DNA from: Loktanella sp.
GTDB taxonomy: Bacteria > Pseudomonadota > Alphaproteobacteria > Rhodobacterales > Rhodobacteraceae
Length of the DNA stretch: 19,571 nt
Reading direction: 5' to 3'
Assembly: GCA_003551805.1 (NCBI GenBank)
Contig: PUNR01000178.1
Span: 1-19,571 of the forward strand
In this document: positions 1 to 8,238 of the stretch, piece after piece
Position numbering within the stretch: position 1 is the first letter of the stretch
Layout: each line of letters begins with the position of its first letter
Position numbers and translations under genes: made by a program
Notes under the pieces: generated by a model
The model's database searches: none
The model's input: the letters and a program-made list of their open reading frames with translations, nothing else
Told to the model about the DNA's origin: nothing

Positions 1-724
1 CCACATAGGCGATTCCACGTCTTGTGGGGGTTTTTTTCTTGGGTGTCTTGCGCGGCAATCCGGTAGCTGTGCCTGCCATGCGCGCCGCACAATGGTCATG
101 CCACGGGCAAATGCCGCAGGCCGGATTGCGCGGGGTGCAGATTGTGGCACCAAGATCCATCACCGCCTGTGCGTAGTCGCCAGCGCGCGTCGCCGGTGTC
201 AGCGCACGCGCCTGATCGGTCAGTTCCGGTTTTGCGGCAGGAAGTGGCGTGTGAATGTCAAACATCCGTGCCATGACCCGTTCGACATTGCCATCGACCA
301 CCACCTGCGGCTGATCGAACGCAATCGCGGCGATTGCCGCTGCCGTGTAGGGGCCGATCCCGGGTAAGGTCAGCAAGGTGGCGTGATCGGTTGGAAACTG
401 CCCGCCATGGTCGGCCACAACAACCCGTGCACATTTCAGCAGGTTGCGGGCGCGGGCATAATATCCAAGGCCGGCCCAAGCGGCCATGACATCGGCGTCG
501 TCGGCTGCGGCTAGCGCGCTGACATCCGGCCAGATAGCTGTGAACTTGCGATGGTAGTCACGCACGGCGGCGACGGTGGTTTGTTGCAACATCACCTCGG
601 ATAGCCAGACCGCATAGGGATCGGGGGCGACACCCGCTTTGCGGTCGGCTGGCGGTACCCGCCATGGCATGGCGCGGGCGTGGATATCGTACCATGCTAG
701 AAGCTTTGTACTCAGGTCGTGCAA
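1..724 (-). CDS. mutY: A/G-specific adenine DNA glycosylase MutY (C-terminus outside window)
   Basis: MutY removes adenine mispaired with 8-oxoguanine or guanine in base-excision repair. About 241 residues are visible; family members are near 350, so the C-terminal 8-oxoG recognition domain is mostly cut off by the window edge. Visible landmarks: SEVMLQQT with the catalytic Glu at about residue 43, the helix-hairpin-helix LPGIGPYTA (120-128), the catalytic Asp in VVDGNVERV (about 144), and the [4Fe-4S] ligands C196-x6-C203-x2-C206-x5-C212. No ATG precedes the conserved N-terminus. I chose TTG at 722-724 because it gives the expected beginning (HDLSTKLLAWYDIHAR, then PWR) and has an AAAGGCGAAAGA stretch upstream; a more distal start is possible because the frame stays open. 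The gene diverges from the DUF721 gene across 62 bp. Confidence 0.95.
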   Translation of the reverse strand, partial: MHDLSTKLLAWYDIHARAMPWRVPPADRKAGVAPDPYAVWLSEVMLQQTTVAAVRDYHRKFTAIWPDVSALAAADDADVMAAWAGLGYYARARNLLKCARVVVADHGGQFPTDHATLLTLPGIGPYTAAAIAAIAFDQPQVVVDGNVERVMARMFDIHTPLPAAKPELTDQARALTPATRAGDYAQAVMDLGATICTPRNPACGICPWHDHCAARMAGTATGLPRKTPKKKTPTRRGIAYV

Positions 725-786
725 TCTTTCGCCTTTCGCAGCAGCACCAGCTTGGCGCTGGCCTGCTGATAAGGTAAAGCAACGGA

Positions 787-1296
787 ATGAAACAGCCACG
801 TCCCAAAGGCACGACATACGGTTTTTCGCGCGCAGCAACGCTTGTGCAGACCCGCATCCGGAGCGCAAGCGAACAGCGCGGCTTTGCCGTAACCCGTCTA
901 CTGACCCATTGGGCCGAGGTGGTGGGCGAAGGCACAGCCCAGATCGCCACGCCCGTCAACGTCAGCTATGGGCGCGGCGGAATGGGGGCAACCCTGACGC
1001 TGCTGACCACCGGGGCGCAGGCCCCGATGCTGGAAATGCAAAAGGAACAGATCCGCGACAAGGTGAATGCGTGTTACGGTTACCGTGCCATCGCACGTGT
1101 GCGGATCACCCAGACAGCGCCGACAGGCTTTGCCGATGGGCGGGTGGCCTTTACGCCCGCGCCCAAACGTGTAACGCAACCCAGCGCAGACGTGATTTGC
1201 AAAGCCTCAGCCCTATCTGAGAATATAGACAGCGAAGATCTGCGGGCGGCGCTGGCCAGACTGGGCGCGCATGTCCTTGCAAAACAAAAGAATTGA
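787..1296 (+). CDS. DUF721 (DciA-like) domain protein
   Basis: A 169-residue protein with the DUF721 pattern: an N-terminal helix (FSRAATLVQTRIRSASEQRG), then LLTHWAEVVGEGTAQIATP, a beta-rich stretch around GATLTLLTTGAQAPMLE and a following helix containing EQIRDKVNACYGY. DUF721 is the family of DciA, the replicative-helicase loader or operator of bacteria lacking DnaC/DnaI. Whether this copy does that job is inference; many alphaproteobacterial members are simply called DUF721. It has no signal peptide or membrane segment, so it should be cytoplasmic. The gene is followed after 12 bp by the DsbA-like gene and probably shares its transcript. The ribosome-binding site is weak (ACGGA just before ATG). 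Confidence 0.85.
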   Translation: MKQPRPKGTTYGFSRAATLVQTRIRSASEQRGFAVTRLLTHWAEVVGEGTAQIATPVNVSYGRGGMGATLTLLTTGAQAPMLEMQKEQIRDKVNACYGYRAIARVRITQTAPTGFADGRVAFTPAPKRVTQPSADVICKASALSENIDSEDLRAALARLGAHVLAKQKN

Positions 1297-1308
1297 ACAG
1301 AGGTAGAT

Positions 1309-1974
1309 ATGAAACGCAGAATGCTTTTGGCCGCTGGTGGCGGTGCCGCTTTAGTCGCTGGCGCTGGCTGGTTTGTCAGCCGTCCTGATCCCGTTACGGG
1401 CCTGTTGCCCGGTGCTGCAAGCGCACAAGCCAGCGACGCTGCCGCGCCAGAGATCGTCGATATGGTGCTGGGTGATCCCGATGCAGCGGTCGAAGTGATC
1501 GAATACGCGTCCTATACCTGCCCGCATTGCGCCACGTTCCATGCCGACCAGTTCCAGCAGATCAAGGCCAATTACATCGACGAAGGCAAAATCCGTTTTG
1601 TCTATCGCGAGGTGTATTTTGACCGCCCCGGTCTGTGGGCATCAATGATCGCGCGCAGCCCGAACAATCAGGATTTCTTCTTTTCCTTCACCAGCACGCT
1701 GTATGAAAAACAGCGTGAATGGCTGGCAAGCGGTGATCCGGCGACGATCGTGCAGGAATTGCGCCGATTGGCCAAAGTGGCCGGTCTGGATGATGCGGCA
1801 CTTGACGCTGCATTGTCCGATGCCGCCAAGGCAGAGGCGCTTTACACATGGTATCAGGCCAATGCGGACCGTGACGGCATTACCTCGACGCCAAGCTTTT
1901 TGATTGATGGCCGCCAATACGGTAACATGGCATATCCCGCCTTTGCCGATATCCTTGACGCGCGGATCGGCTAA
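1309..1974 (+). CDS. DsbA-family periplasmic thiol-disulfide oxidoreductase
   Basis: A 221-residue exported thioredoxin-fold protein. The N-terminus (MKRRMLLAAGGGAALVAGAG) is a signal peptide or anchor with twin arginines but no full Tat motif. The redox site is C71-P-H-C74 in YASYTCPHCATFH, as in DsbA, and the cis-proline loop is TSTPSF with Pro near residue 195. The helical insertion between them (about 105-180) fits the DsbA/Com1-like subfamily. The expected role is forming or exchanging disulfides in periplasmic proteins; the partner is unknown. AGAGGTAGAT lies just upstream of ATG. The gene follows the DUF721 gene after 12 bp and converges on lpxK, the two reading frames overlapping by 4 nt (1971-1974), so no terminator can lie between them. 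Confidence 0.93.
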   Translation: MKRRMLLAAGGGAALVAGAGWFVSRPDPVTGLLPGAASAQASDAAAPEIVDMVLGDPDAAVEVIEYASYTCPHCATFHADQFQQIKANYIDEGKIRFVYREVYFDRPGLWASMIARSPNNQDFFFSFTSTLYEKQREWLASGDPATIVQELRRLAKVAGLDDAALDAALSDAAKAEALYTWYQANADRDGITSTPSFLIDGRQYGNMAYPAFADILDARIG

Positions 1975-2957
1975 AGCCCCAGCCGGTCAAAGGCTGCATC
2001 AATCGGCGTCCAGTCGACCAGAAGCAGCCGGACCGGCAGGGTCAACACTTGCATACGAAACGCGTCGGGAAGGCGCACGGCATCTTTCTCGGTCGTGACC
2101 AGTTGGGCGCGCTGTACCTGTGCCTCGATCAGCAGGCGTTTTATCAGGGCGGGGGTGAGAGGCTGGTGATCGGCCAGCGCCTCTGCCCTGACAACATCGG
2201 CACCCATATCGCGCAAAGTGCGGAAGAATTTGTCAGGGTGGCCTATGCCCGCAAAGGCCAGCAATCGCAGATCGCGCCATGGCATGCCGGTTGGCAAAGG
2301 TGCCAGATGGCCGACCAGATGTGGCAAGGCCACGGGCCAGTCGGCGTCAAACCGGTCCTGTGCGTCTGGCGGCCCAATCGATAGCACCATGTCAGCCCGC
2401 GCCAGCCCGCGCGCGACAGGTTCACGCAAGGGACCAGCGGGGATCACCCGCCCATTTCCAAAACCCCGCAGCGCATCGACCACGATGATTGACAAATCCT
2501 TGGTCACATCAGGGTTCTGGAACCCGTCATCCATCAAGATCACATCTGCCCCTGCCGCCTGTGCTGCAGCCACGCCCGCCGCACGGTCGCGTGCAACCCA
2601 AGTGGGCGCGAAGGCGGCCAGCAGCAGCGGTTCGTCCCCCGTCTGATCCGCTTTGTGTTTGCGTTCATCCACCTGCAACGGCCCTGTCAGCGTTCCGCCA
2701 TACCCGCGCGACACGACGTGCGGGATGCGCCCGCGCGCGCGCAACCGTTCGATCAAGGCAATGGTCGTGGGCGTTTTGCCGGTGCCACCCGCATTCAGAT
2801 TACCGATACAGATCACTGGTACATCGGCGTCGATCTTCGTAGGGCGGCGCAAGCGACGGGTTGTCCCCGCAGCGTAAAGCCAACCCAGCGGGGCCAATAA
2901 CCGCGCAAGCAATGCCGGACGTGCCGGCGAGGTGAACCAAAAGGCGGGCGCGCGCAT
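1971..2957 (-). CDS. lpxK: Tetraacyldisaccharide 4'-kinase LpxK
   Basis: LpxK phosphorylates the 4' position of the lipid A disaccharide at the inner face of the cytoplasmic membrane, making lipid IVA. The 328-residue length is normal. Visible are a hydrophobic N-terminal segment, the P-loop GNLNAGGTGKT (about 52-62), the SRGYGG motif (about 83-88), the DDGFQN motif (about 143-148; usually DDGFQH, with acidic residues needed for catalysis) and VTTEKDAVRLP near the C-terminus. Its ATG (2955-2957) abuts the TAG stop of the upstream waaA-like gene with no gap, so the two are probably translationally coupled in the pmbA-cysQ-DUF4170-waaA-lpxK operon. Confidence 0.96.
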   Translation of the reverse strand: MRAPAFWFTSPARPALLARLLAPLGWLYAAGTTRRLRRPTKIDADVPVICIGNLNAGGTGKTPTTIALIERLRARGRIPHVVSRGYGGTLTGPLQVDERKHKADQTGDEPLLLAAFAPTWVARDRAAGVAAAQAAGADVILMDDGFQNPDVTKDLSIIVVDALRGFGNGRVIPAGPLREPVARGLARADMVLSIGPPDAQDRFDADWPVALPHLVGHLAPLPTGMPWRDLRLLAFAGIGHPDKFFRTLRDMGADVVRAEALADHQPLTPALIKRLLIEAQVQRAQLVTTEKDAVRLPDAFRMQVLTLPVRLLLVDWTPIDAAFDRLGL

Positions 2958-4154
2958 CTAGGCTATCCGCTCTTCTAGGCGTTGGCGGATCAGGGCCACG
3001 ATCTGATTAGTGACATCTGCCCCGCGCGATGTGACGTCCCATGCAGCATGGGCCATTTGGGCGGTTTTGTCTGGGGCCAACAATGCCTCGACGGTTTTGC
3101 CAAGCTGGCTGGCAGAAATCACCAGCTGGGACGCCTTGGCGATATCAAGCCGCGCTGCATTGCGCTGGAACGGCGCGATATGCGCGCCGTAAAGGACAGC
3201 GGACCCCAGTGCTGCAGGTTCGAACGGATCGCGGCAACCCCCACCGAATAATGTGCCGCCCAGATAGGTGACAGGCGCAATCCGGTACCACAGACCCAAA
3301 TCGTAATCCGTATCCACAATATAGACTTGCGCCGGTTCTGGCGGTTCCGGCGTCTGGGATCGCAAGGCGACGTGAAAGCCGAAGGCGCGCATACCTTCGG
3401 CGATCTGCGTCACCGTTTCAGCGCGGTCGGGTACGACGATCAGCAAAAGCCTGTGGGCGCGGCGGCTTGCCTCTTGCTGGGCTTGTGCAAGCGCCTGACA
3501 ATCATTCGCCCGCGCCGCCGCAGCAAGCCAGACCGGACGGGTGCTGATAGCCGCCGCCAGATCGCGCCGGTCGGTTTCGTCGTAGGGCAGAACTGGTGCG
3601 CAATCTTCCATCGGGCCGGTGATGTCGATCTGCGATGGCGCGGCACCTGCCGATACCAACCTTTCGGCTGCGGGCTTGTCGATTGTCAGGATCGTATCGA
3701 ACTGCGCCAACAGTTGGCGGATCGCGCCCGGCACCCAGCCGCCCGTCATGGTATGCAAACCGCGCCCGTTGGCATCGACCATAATGCAAGGCACATTTGC
3801 CGCGCGAATGGCGTTCAACAGGACAACGTCAAGCTCGCCGCGCAACCACATTGCCATCATTGGCTGCCAATGGGACAGAAAGGCGCGGATGTTGGCCTTT
3901 CCCACTGGTTCCGGCAGTGCGCGACCGGTCATTTCCGGCTGCCAGTCCGGTACCGTTGCAATGATGCGTACCGCATCTGCATCTTCTGACAATTTGCGTT
4001 GTAGCGTCTCAATCGCGGAAAGCTGGTCGGGATGACAGCAGCGCGCCCAAATTACCGCGCCTTCGGGGCGGCCGGGCTGTATGCCAAGCCGATTTTCAGC
4101 ACTGCTTTGCCGCAGCCCTGCGACATAGGCCGCAATTTTGAGGGACCGCGCCAT
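2958..4154 (-). CDS. waaA: 3-deoxy-D-manno-octulosonic acid (Kdo) transferase-like protein (WaaA/KdtA family, divergent)
   Basis: WaaA adds Kdo from CMP-Kdo to lipid IVA, and the position directly before lpxK supports a lipid A role. The clearest family match is LGGTLFGGG followed by DPFEPAALG (about 298-317), corresponding to the VGGSL...HNPLEPA motif of KdtA; RGELDVVLLNAI (106-117) corresponds to the xELWPNLI region. At 398 residues it is shorter than E. coli KdtA (425). It also looks altered where the family usually has SVGE (catalytic Glu) near the N-terminus, here CCHPDQLSA (39-47), and THEGEE, here ARANDC. It may be an active but divergent Rhodobacterales form or a paralogue. AAGGGGCGAAGAC precedes ATG; the DUF4170 gene ends 21 bp upstream. 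Confidence 0.85.
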   Translation of the reverse strand: MARSLKIAAYVAGLRQSSAENRLGIQPGRPEGAVIWARCCHPDQLSAIETLQRKLSEDADAVRIIATVPDWQPEMTGRALPEPVGKANIRAFLSHWQPMMAMWLRGELDVVLLNAIRAANVPCIMVDANGRGLHTMTGGWVPGAIRQLLAQFDTILTIDKPAAERLVSAGAAPSQIDITGPMEDCAPVLPYDETDRRDLAAAISTRPVWLAAAARANDCQALAQAQQEASRRAHRLLLIVVPDRAETVTQIAEGMRAFGFHVALRSQTPEPPEPAQVYIVDTDYDLGLWYRIAPVTYLGGTLFGGGCRDPFEPAALGSAVLYGAHIAPFQRNAARLDIAKASQLVISASQLGKTVEALLAPDKTAQMAHAAWDVTSRGADVTNQIVALIRQRLEERIA

Positions 4155-4175
4155 GTCTTCGCCCCTTGTCCGGTA

Positions 4176-4421
4176 TCAGACGCCCAGTTCTTCGGTGGCA
4201 GAAGCTGCGGTTTCTTCGTCCCGCAACCGGTGAATATGGGCGATGAAATAGCGCATATGTGCGTCGTCCACCGTGCGCTGTGCAGCGGCTTTCCACGCGC
4301 TGTAGGCGCTTTGGTAATTCGGGAACATTCCTATGATATCAATTGATTCAACATCTTTGAACGCGTTTTTGGTCGGATCGACCAGTTCACCGCCGAAAAC
4401 GAGATGCAGGCGTTGTGTCAT
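4176..4421 (-). CDS. DUF4170 domain protein
   Basis: An 81-residue soluble protein, complete, with the DUF4170 pattern: RLHLVFGGELVDP at the N-terminus, IIGMFPNYQSAYSAWKAAAQRTVDDA in the middle and RYFIAHIHRL near the C-terminus. The family has no established function that I know. It has no signal peptide, transmembrane segment or cysteine motif. It sits between the cysQ-like gene (36 bp gap) and the waaA-like gene (21 bp gap), so it is probably co-transcribed with lipid A genes. The ribosome-binding site is AAGGA, nine bases before ATG. Confidence 0.9.
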   Translation of the reverse strand: MTQRLHLVFGGELVDPTKNAFKDVESIDIIGMFPNYQSAYSAWKAAAQRTVDDAHMRYFIAHIHRLRDEETAASATEELGV

Positions 4422-4457
4422 CGGAAAAATCCTTGATTTGATTTACTTGCGCAGACC

Positions 4458-5249
4458 CTAAAGCTTTGGCTGCGCAGGCTCAAGTCGCGCTGCAAGGCTG
4501 GCGTGCAAATCATGCCCTGCCGCAATCACACCGGGGACTTGCGGATGCGGGTTGTTGAATTGTAGCGCTGTGCCTGTTTGGTCGGTTACCATGCCCTTTG
4601 CTTCGGCCACGATCAGCGCGCCGGCGGCAATGTCCCATTCCCAACTTGGCCGCAAAGTCAGCATTGCATCGAACCGTCCCTGCGCCACCAGACAAAGCCG
4701 GTAAGCCAACGACGACCGGAATGCCTGTTTGAACGGCGGCAATGTCGCGTCTTTCCAATGGTGCGGGGCAAAGTTTGGCTTGGACCCCAGAACGGTGGCC
4801 CGGTCGAGCCCCGCCTGACTGACGCGGATCGCGCGGTCGTTCACTTTTGCACCGCCACCTGCCGTGGCTGTGAACATCAGGTCATGTAGCGGCAGATAGA
4901 CAGCCGCCGCAATCACCTGTCCATCTTCGACAAGCGCCAGCGAATGCGACCAATCCTTGGTTCCGTCGATAAAGGCACGGGTGCCGTCAATCGGGTCGAT
5001 CACGAACTGACGCTCTGTACCAAGCCGCGCGGCACTATCTGGCGATTCCTCGGACAGCCACCCGTAATCGGGGCGTTTGTCGCGCAGGAAATCCCCCAGC
5101 ATCCGGTCCACGGCCAGATCAGCCTCGGTCACCGGACCTGCGCCGTCCGGTTTATCGGTGACTTTGGGGCTTTGCCCGAAATAGCTGGTCGCAATCGTCC
5201 CCGCCTTGCGTGCGGCAGTGACCAATAAGGATAGATCACTCTCCTGCAA
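4458..5249 (-). CDS. cysQ: 3'(2'),5'-bisphosphate nucleotidase CysQ-like (inositol monophosphatase superfamily)
   Basis: A 263-residue Mg-dependent phosphatase. It shows the superfamily metal site: SEES with the Glu pair at 67-68, DPIDGTRAFIDG (85-96) and WEWDIAAGALIVAEAKG (203-219, WEWD being the second metal motif). CysQ hydrolyses PAP, a by-product of sulfate activation, to AMP. Members of this superfamily (inositol, histidinol, PAP phosphatases) are hard to separate by eye; VTEADLAVDRML and the overall length fit CysQ best, but the substrate is inferred. The start at 5249 lies inside the end of the upstream pmbA gene (14-nt overlap), so translation is likely coupled. Confidence 0.88.
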   Translation of the reverse strand: MQESDLSLLVTAARKAGTIATSYFGQSPKVTDKPDGAGPVTEADLAVDRMLGDFLRDKRPDYGWLSEESPDSAARLGTERQFVIDPIDGTRAFIDGTKDWSHSLALVEDGQVIAAAVYLPLHDLMFTATAGGGAKVNDRAIRVSQAGLDRATVLGSKPNFAPHHWKDATLPPFKQAFRSSLAYRLCLVAQGRFDAMLTLRPSWEWDIAAGALIVAEAKGMVTDQTGTALQFNNPHPQVPGVIAAGHDLHASLAARLEPAQPKL

Positions 5250-6576
5250 GTGTCAGTCCTTCGACCAGCAAAGACGGGATTACCCGCGACAGATGCGGCT
5301 GTGCGTCATTGGCGGGGATCAGCGTCATCAGCATGGCGCGCAGATTGCCCGCGACGGTGCATTCGTTCACCGGATAGGCAATTTCGCCGTTTTCTACCCA
5401 GAAACCCGCAGCACCGCGCGAATAATCGCCTGTGTTGGGGTTGATCGTCGACCCGATCATGGACGTCACCAAAAGCCCCGTACCCATCTGCGCGATCAGG
5501 TCATCGCGGCTGGCGGTGCCTTGGGTCATCGCGATATTGGTCAAGCTGGGCGATGGTGGTGCGCCGGTAGAACGTGCTGCGTTGCCGGTGCTGTCCATCC
5601 CCAGCTTGCGCCCGTTGGCAAGGTCCAGCGTCCAGCCCGTTAGAACGCCATCATCAATAATCGCACGGCGCGCAGTCGGCAGGCCCTCGGCATCATAAAG
5701 TCGCGACCCGGTGACACGGGCGCGGTGGGGTTCTTCAATCACCGACAGACCCTTTGGCAGAACCTGCGCACCAAGCGCGTCGCGCAACCAGCTTGACCCG
5801 CGTGCGATGGCCGCGCCATTGCTGGCTTGCAGCAAATGACCGATCAAGGCGCTGGAAATCCGTTCATCAAATAGCACCGGATAGGCCCCCGTTTTCGGCC
5901 TGCGCGCACCGGCACGTTCCACGGCACGCTGGGCCGCACGCGCGCCAATGTCATCCGCATCGCGCAGATCGGACTGAAAGACGCGGCTGTCATAATCGTA
6001 ATCGCGTTCCATCGCCGTGCCGGTGCCGCTGATCACAACACAGGACAGCCCGCGATCCGTGCGGGCGTAGCCAGCGGAAAACCCGTTGGTCGCGGCCAGA
6101 TGCACACGGCGGCGCGAATACCCCGCAGAGGCGGATTGCACCTGACTGATGCCTTTGTTGCGCAAGGCCGCAGCCTCGGCCCCTGCGGCCTGATCCTGCA
6201 ACATCGCGGGGTCCGGTTCGTCGCTGGGATCATAAAGATCCAACGTAGAGGTGTCCGTATCGCGGGCCAGCTGCGCTGGATCGGCAAGTCCGGCATGCGG
6301 GTCTTCGGGCGCTTCACGGGCCATGGCAACGGCGCGTTCTGCCATCTGGCGCAAGGTGTCAGGCTTGGTGTCGGATGACGACACACAGGCCTGCCGCTTG
6401 CCGACCAGAACCCGCAGGCCGACATCGATCCCTTCGGACCGTTCGGCGTGTTCCAACACGCCGCCCCGCACATCGATTGAAACAGATGTGCCATCCACGG
6501 CGATTGCATCGGCGGCATCAGCCCCGGCCTTGCGGGCGATTTCGATCAATTGATGGGTCAGGTCGGACAGGGTCAT
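5236..6576 (-). CDS. pmbA: TldD/PmbA family metalloprotease subunit (PmbA/TldE)
   Basis: A 446-residue member of the TldD/TldE (PmbA) family, which in E. coli forms a TldD-TldE complex that processes microcin B17 precursor and degrades unfolded peptides. There is no HExxxH metal motif, matching the TldE/PmbA subunit rather than TldD. Family landmarks are GLRVLVGKRQACVSSSD, LDLYDPSDEP, the LYDAEGLPTARRAIIDDGVL block, MIGSTINPNTGDYSRGAAGFWVENGEI and NLRAMLMTLIPANDA near the C-terminus. The frame is open 72 nt further upstream, but ATG at 6574-6576 has an AAAGGAAG ribosome-binding site at good distance and starts at the conserved LSDLTHQLIEIARKAGAD helix. It is the first gene of the minus-strand operon leading to lpxK. 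Confidence 0.93.
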   Translation of the reverse strand: MTLSDLTHQLIEIARKAGADAADAIAVDGTSVSIDVRGGVLEHAERSEGIDVGLRVLVGKRQACVSSSDTKPDTLRQMAERAVAMAREAPEDPHAGLADPAQLARDTDTSTLDLYDPSDEPDPAMLQDQAAGAEAAALRNKGISQVQSASAGYSRRRVHLAATNGFSAGYARTDRGLSCVVISGTGTAMERDYDYDSRVFQSDLRDADDIGARAAQRAVERAGARRPKTGAYPVLFDERISSALIGHLLQASNGAAIARGSSWLRDALGAQVLPKGLSVIEEPHRARVTGSRLYDAEGLPTARRAIIDDGVLTGWTLDLANGRKLGMDSTGNAARSTGAPPSPSLTNIAMTQGTASRDDLIAQMGTGLLVTSMIGSTINPNTGDYSRGAAGFWVENGEIAYPVNECTVAGNLRAMLMTLIPANDAQPHLSRVIPSLLVEGLTLAGE

Positions 6577-6643
6577 GATGGCTTCCTTTGTTGCCAAGTG
6601 ACCTAGTGCGCAGATGGGTGCGCTGCAAGTCCGCAGGCCATAA

Positions 6644-6676
6644 TGCAAACGGCGCGCCAGTCACCCGGCGCGCCGC
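6644..6676 (-). terminator. GC-rich hairpin downstream of the DUF2125 gene
   Basis: Two copies of the 8-bp palindrome GGCGCGCC, extended to a perfect 9-bp stem (6650-6658 with 6667-6675) around an 8-nt loop, 18 bp past the DUF2125 stop. Read on the minus strand the hairpin is followed by GTTTGCATT, a poor U-tract, so it is a probable but non-canonical terminator or 3'-end stabiliser. It separates this gene from pmbA. Confidence 0.55.
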
Positions 6677-6694
6677 AAACCGGTTCAAGTCAAA

Positions 6695-8194
6695 TCAGCG
6701 GATCCGCTGGCCATTGGCCAGAACCTGACCGTCGGCGGTGACTTCCAGTTTGGTTTCCAACTGGTCATTGCCGGTCGAGCGGGCAAACATGCCCATCATC
6801 ATCCGCGGTGCCATCATCTGTTCCGCAGGGACCAGACCCATCGTGACCAAATTGTCCAGCAATGCGTTCAGGCCGTTGATGCGCACCGATACTTCACCCT
6901 CAGGGCGTGGCATGGGCGCAAAGCTTTCCAGATCGTCATTGTCAAAAACAAACGCGCCTTCGCCCGTCACTGTTGCACCGGCCAGAGCGATGTTCAGCTG
7001 CGTCAGCGATATTTCGTTCAGCTCGAACGGCATATCGCTGGCCATCATCGCGTCTTCCTGTGCGGGGTCCAGCATGTCGAACAAGGGACGCGCCAGACCT
7101 GCCAGACCGATCTGGACGGTGGCCGGATCGCGCGGCAGAACGTTGGACGGATCAAGCAAGGACCAGATGCCGTCGCTGACAGCCAGATCAACCAGATCAA
7201 TGCCCATGCGGAACGCCTGCGGCGTTTCGGCCACGCCTGTCGGAATCTCGAACGTTACGCCATATTCAGCAAGGCTGACGTCAATCGGAAACGGCGCGCT
7301 GGACGATGCGACAGTCAGCGCGATATCTTGTGTGTTCGCGATGTAGGAAATGGTCTGGCCGCTGATCTGACCTGTCAGGCTGCCAGCACCACCCCGGAAC
7401 GATCCGGATGCCTGATCGCCCTCGGCGTTGATGTCGAAAACGACTTCGCTGCTGTCGATCGTATAGCCGCCAGCCATTGCACCGCCGGATGCGATGATGT
7501 TTTCAGCATTCGCCATATCGGCGTCACGCGGCAAAGTGATATCGGCCTGCATAGCAATGCCGCTGATCTTGCCCCCGACCGTGACATATTCGCCAGGGCC
7601 CGTCCCGGGTTGCAGGTCAACCAGAACATCCATCGATTCGACCTGCATGTCGTAGGTCATATTGCGCATGTCGCCCGAACGTGTGGCATAGGTGCCGGAC
7701 AAATTGTTTGCGACAACCTGCGCTTCGCCTGTGACAGAGGTGCCGTTGTCGACAACATCCTGCAGCGCAACACCAAAACTGTCGGCATTCAGTGTGTAAT
7801 CCAACGCTTCTGGCGTGCCGCTGACGTTCAGCTCCATGCCGGATTGGCTGACCAGCAGGGTGATCACAGCCCCGTCTTGCGCCGTGGCGACAACAGGATA
7901 GCTTTCGGACATGGTGATCGAAACGCTGCCGTCACCTTGTTCGGCAAAGCGAACTTCGGGGATGTCGACGCGTGTGGACACGTCGTCATCGCTGGCGGTG
8001 ATCGCGATGTCGCGAACGATGAGCGTGTCGCCGGACATTTCTTCTGACCCGACGGTCATATCGCCACCGTACAAGCTGAATTCTGTTTTCCAATCGTCCC
8101 AGACTTGTTGGGCCGAGACATCGGCAAAGGCCGCACTGCCGGTGACAAGCGCTGCCAGACACACGGCACTACGTAAAGTTGTTCTGTAAGTCAT
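6695..8194 (-). CDS. DUF2125 domain exported protein
   Basis: A 499-residue protein with a clear Sec signal peptide: TYRTTLR, hydrophobic core, then likely cleavage after Ala24 in AAFA-D. The mature part is beta-rich and acidic, with repeated ITLPRDAD-type and TQDIALTV-type strands, consistent with DUF2125, a periplasmic or outer-membrane-associated family of unknown function in alphaproteobacteria. No catalytic motif is visible. The frame runs open far upstream to 8671, but that part lies antisense to the SDR gene. The real start is ATG 8192-8194, preceded by GGAAGGGAAACAG and opening straight into the signal peptide. It diverges from the SDR gene. Confidence 0.88.
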   Translation of the reverse strand: MTYRTTLRSAVCLAALVTGSAAFADVSAQQVWDDWKTEFSLYGGDMTVGSEEMSGDTLIVRDIAITASDDDVSTRVDIPEVRFAEQGDGSVSITMSESYPVVATAQDGAVITLLVSQSGMELNVSGTPEALDYTLNADSFGVALQDVVDNGTSVTGEAQVVANNLSGTYATRSGDMRNMTYDMQVESMDVLVDLQPGTGPGEYVTVGGKISGIAMQADITLPRDADMANAENIIASGGAMAGGYTIDSSEVVFDINAEGDQASGSFRGGAGSLTGQISGQTISYIANTQDIALTVASSSAPFPIDVSLAEYGVTFEIPTGVAETPQAFRMGIDLVDLAVSDGIWSLLDPSNVLPRDPATVQIGLAGLARPLFDMLDPAQEDAMMASDMPFELNEISLTQLNIALAGATVTGEGAFVFDNDDLESFAPMPRPEGEVSVRINGLNALLDNLVTMGLVPAEQMMAPRMMMGMFARSTGNDQLETKLEVTADGQVLANGQRIR

Positions 8195-8238
8195 CTGTTT
8201 CCCTTCCATTCCGGGTCCTTTGGTGAGGTCCACACCTT

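Noticed and set aside
31..40. Possible -1 frameshift slippery heptamer in mutY
   Set aside because: The A-run is out of phase with the X-XXY-YYZ rule for the MutY reading frame.
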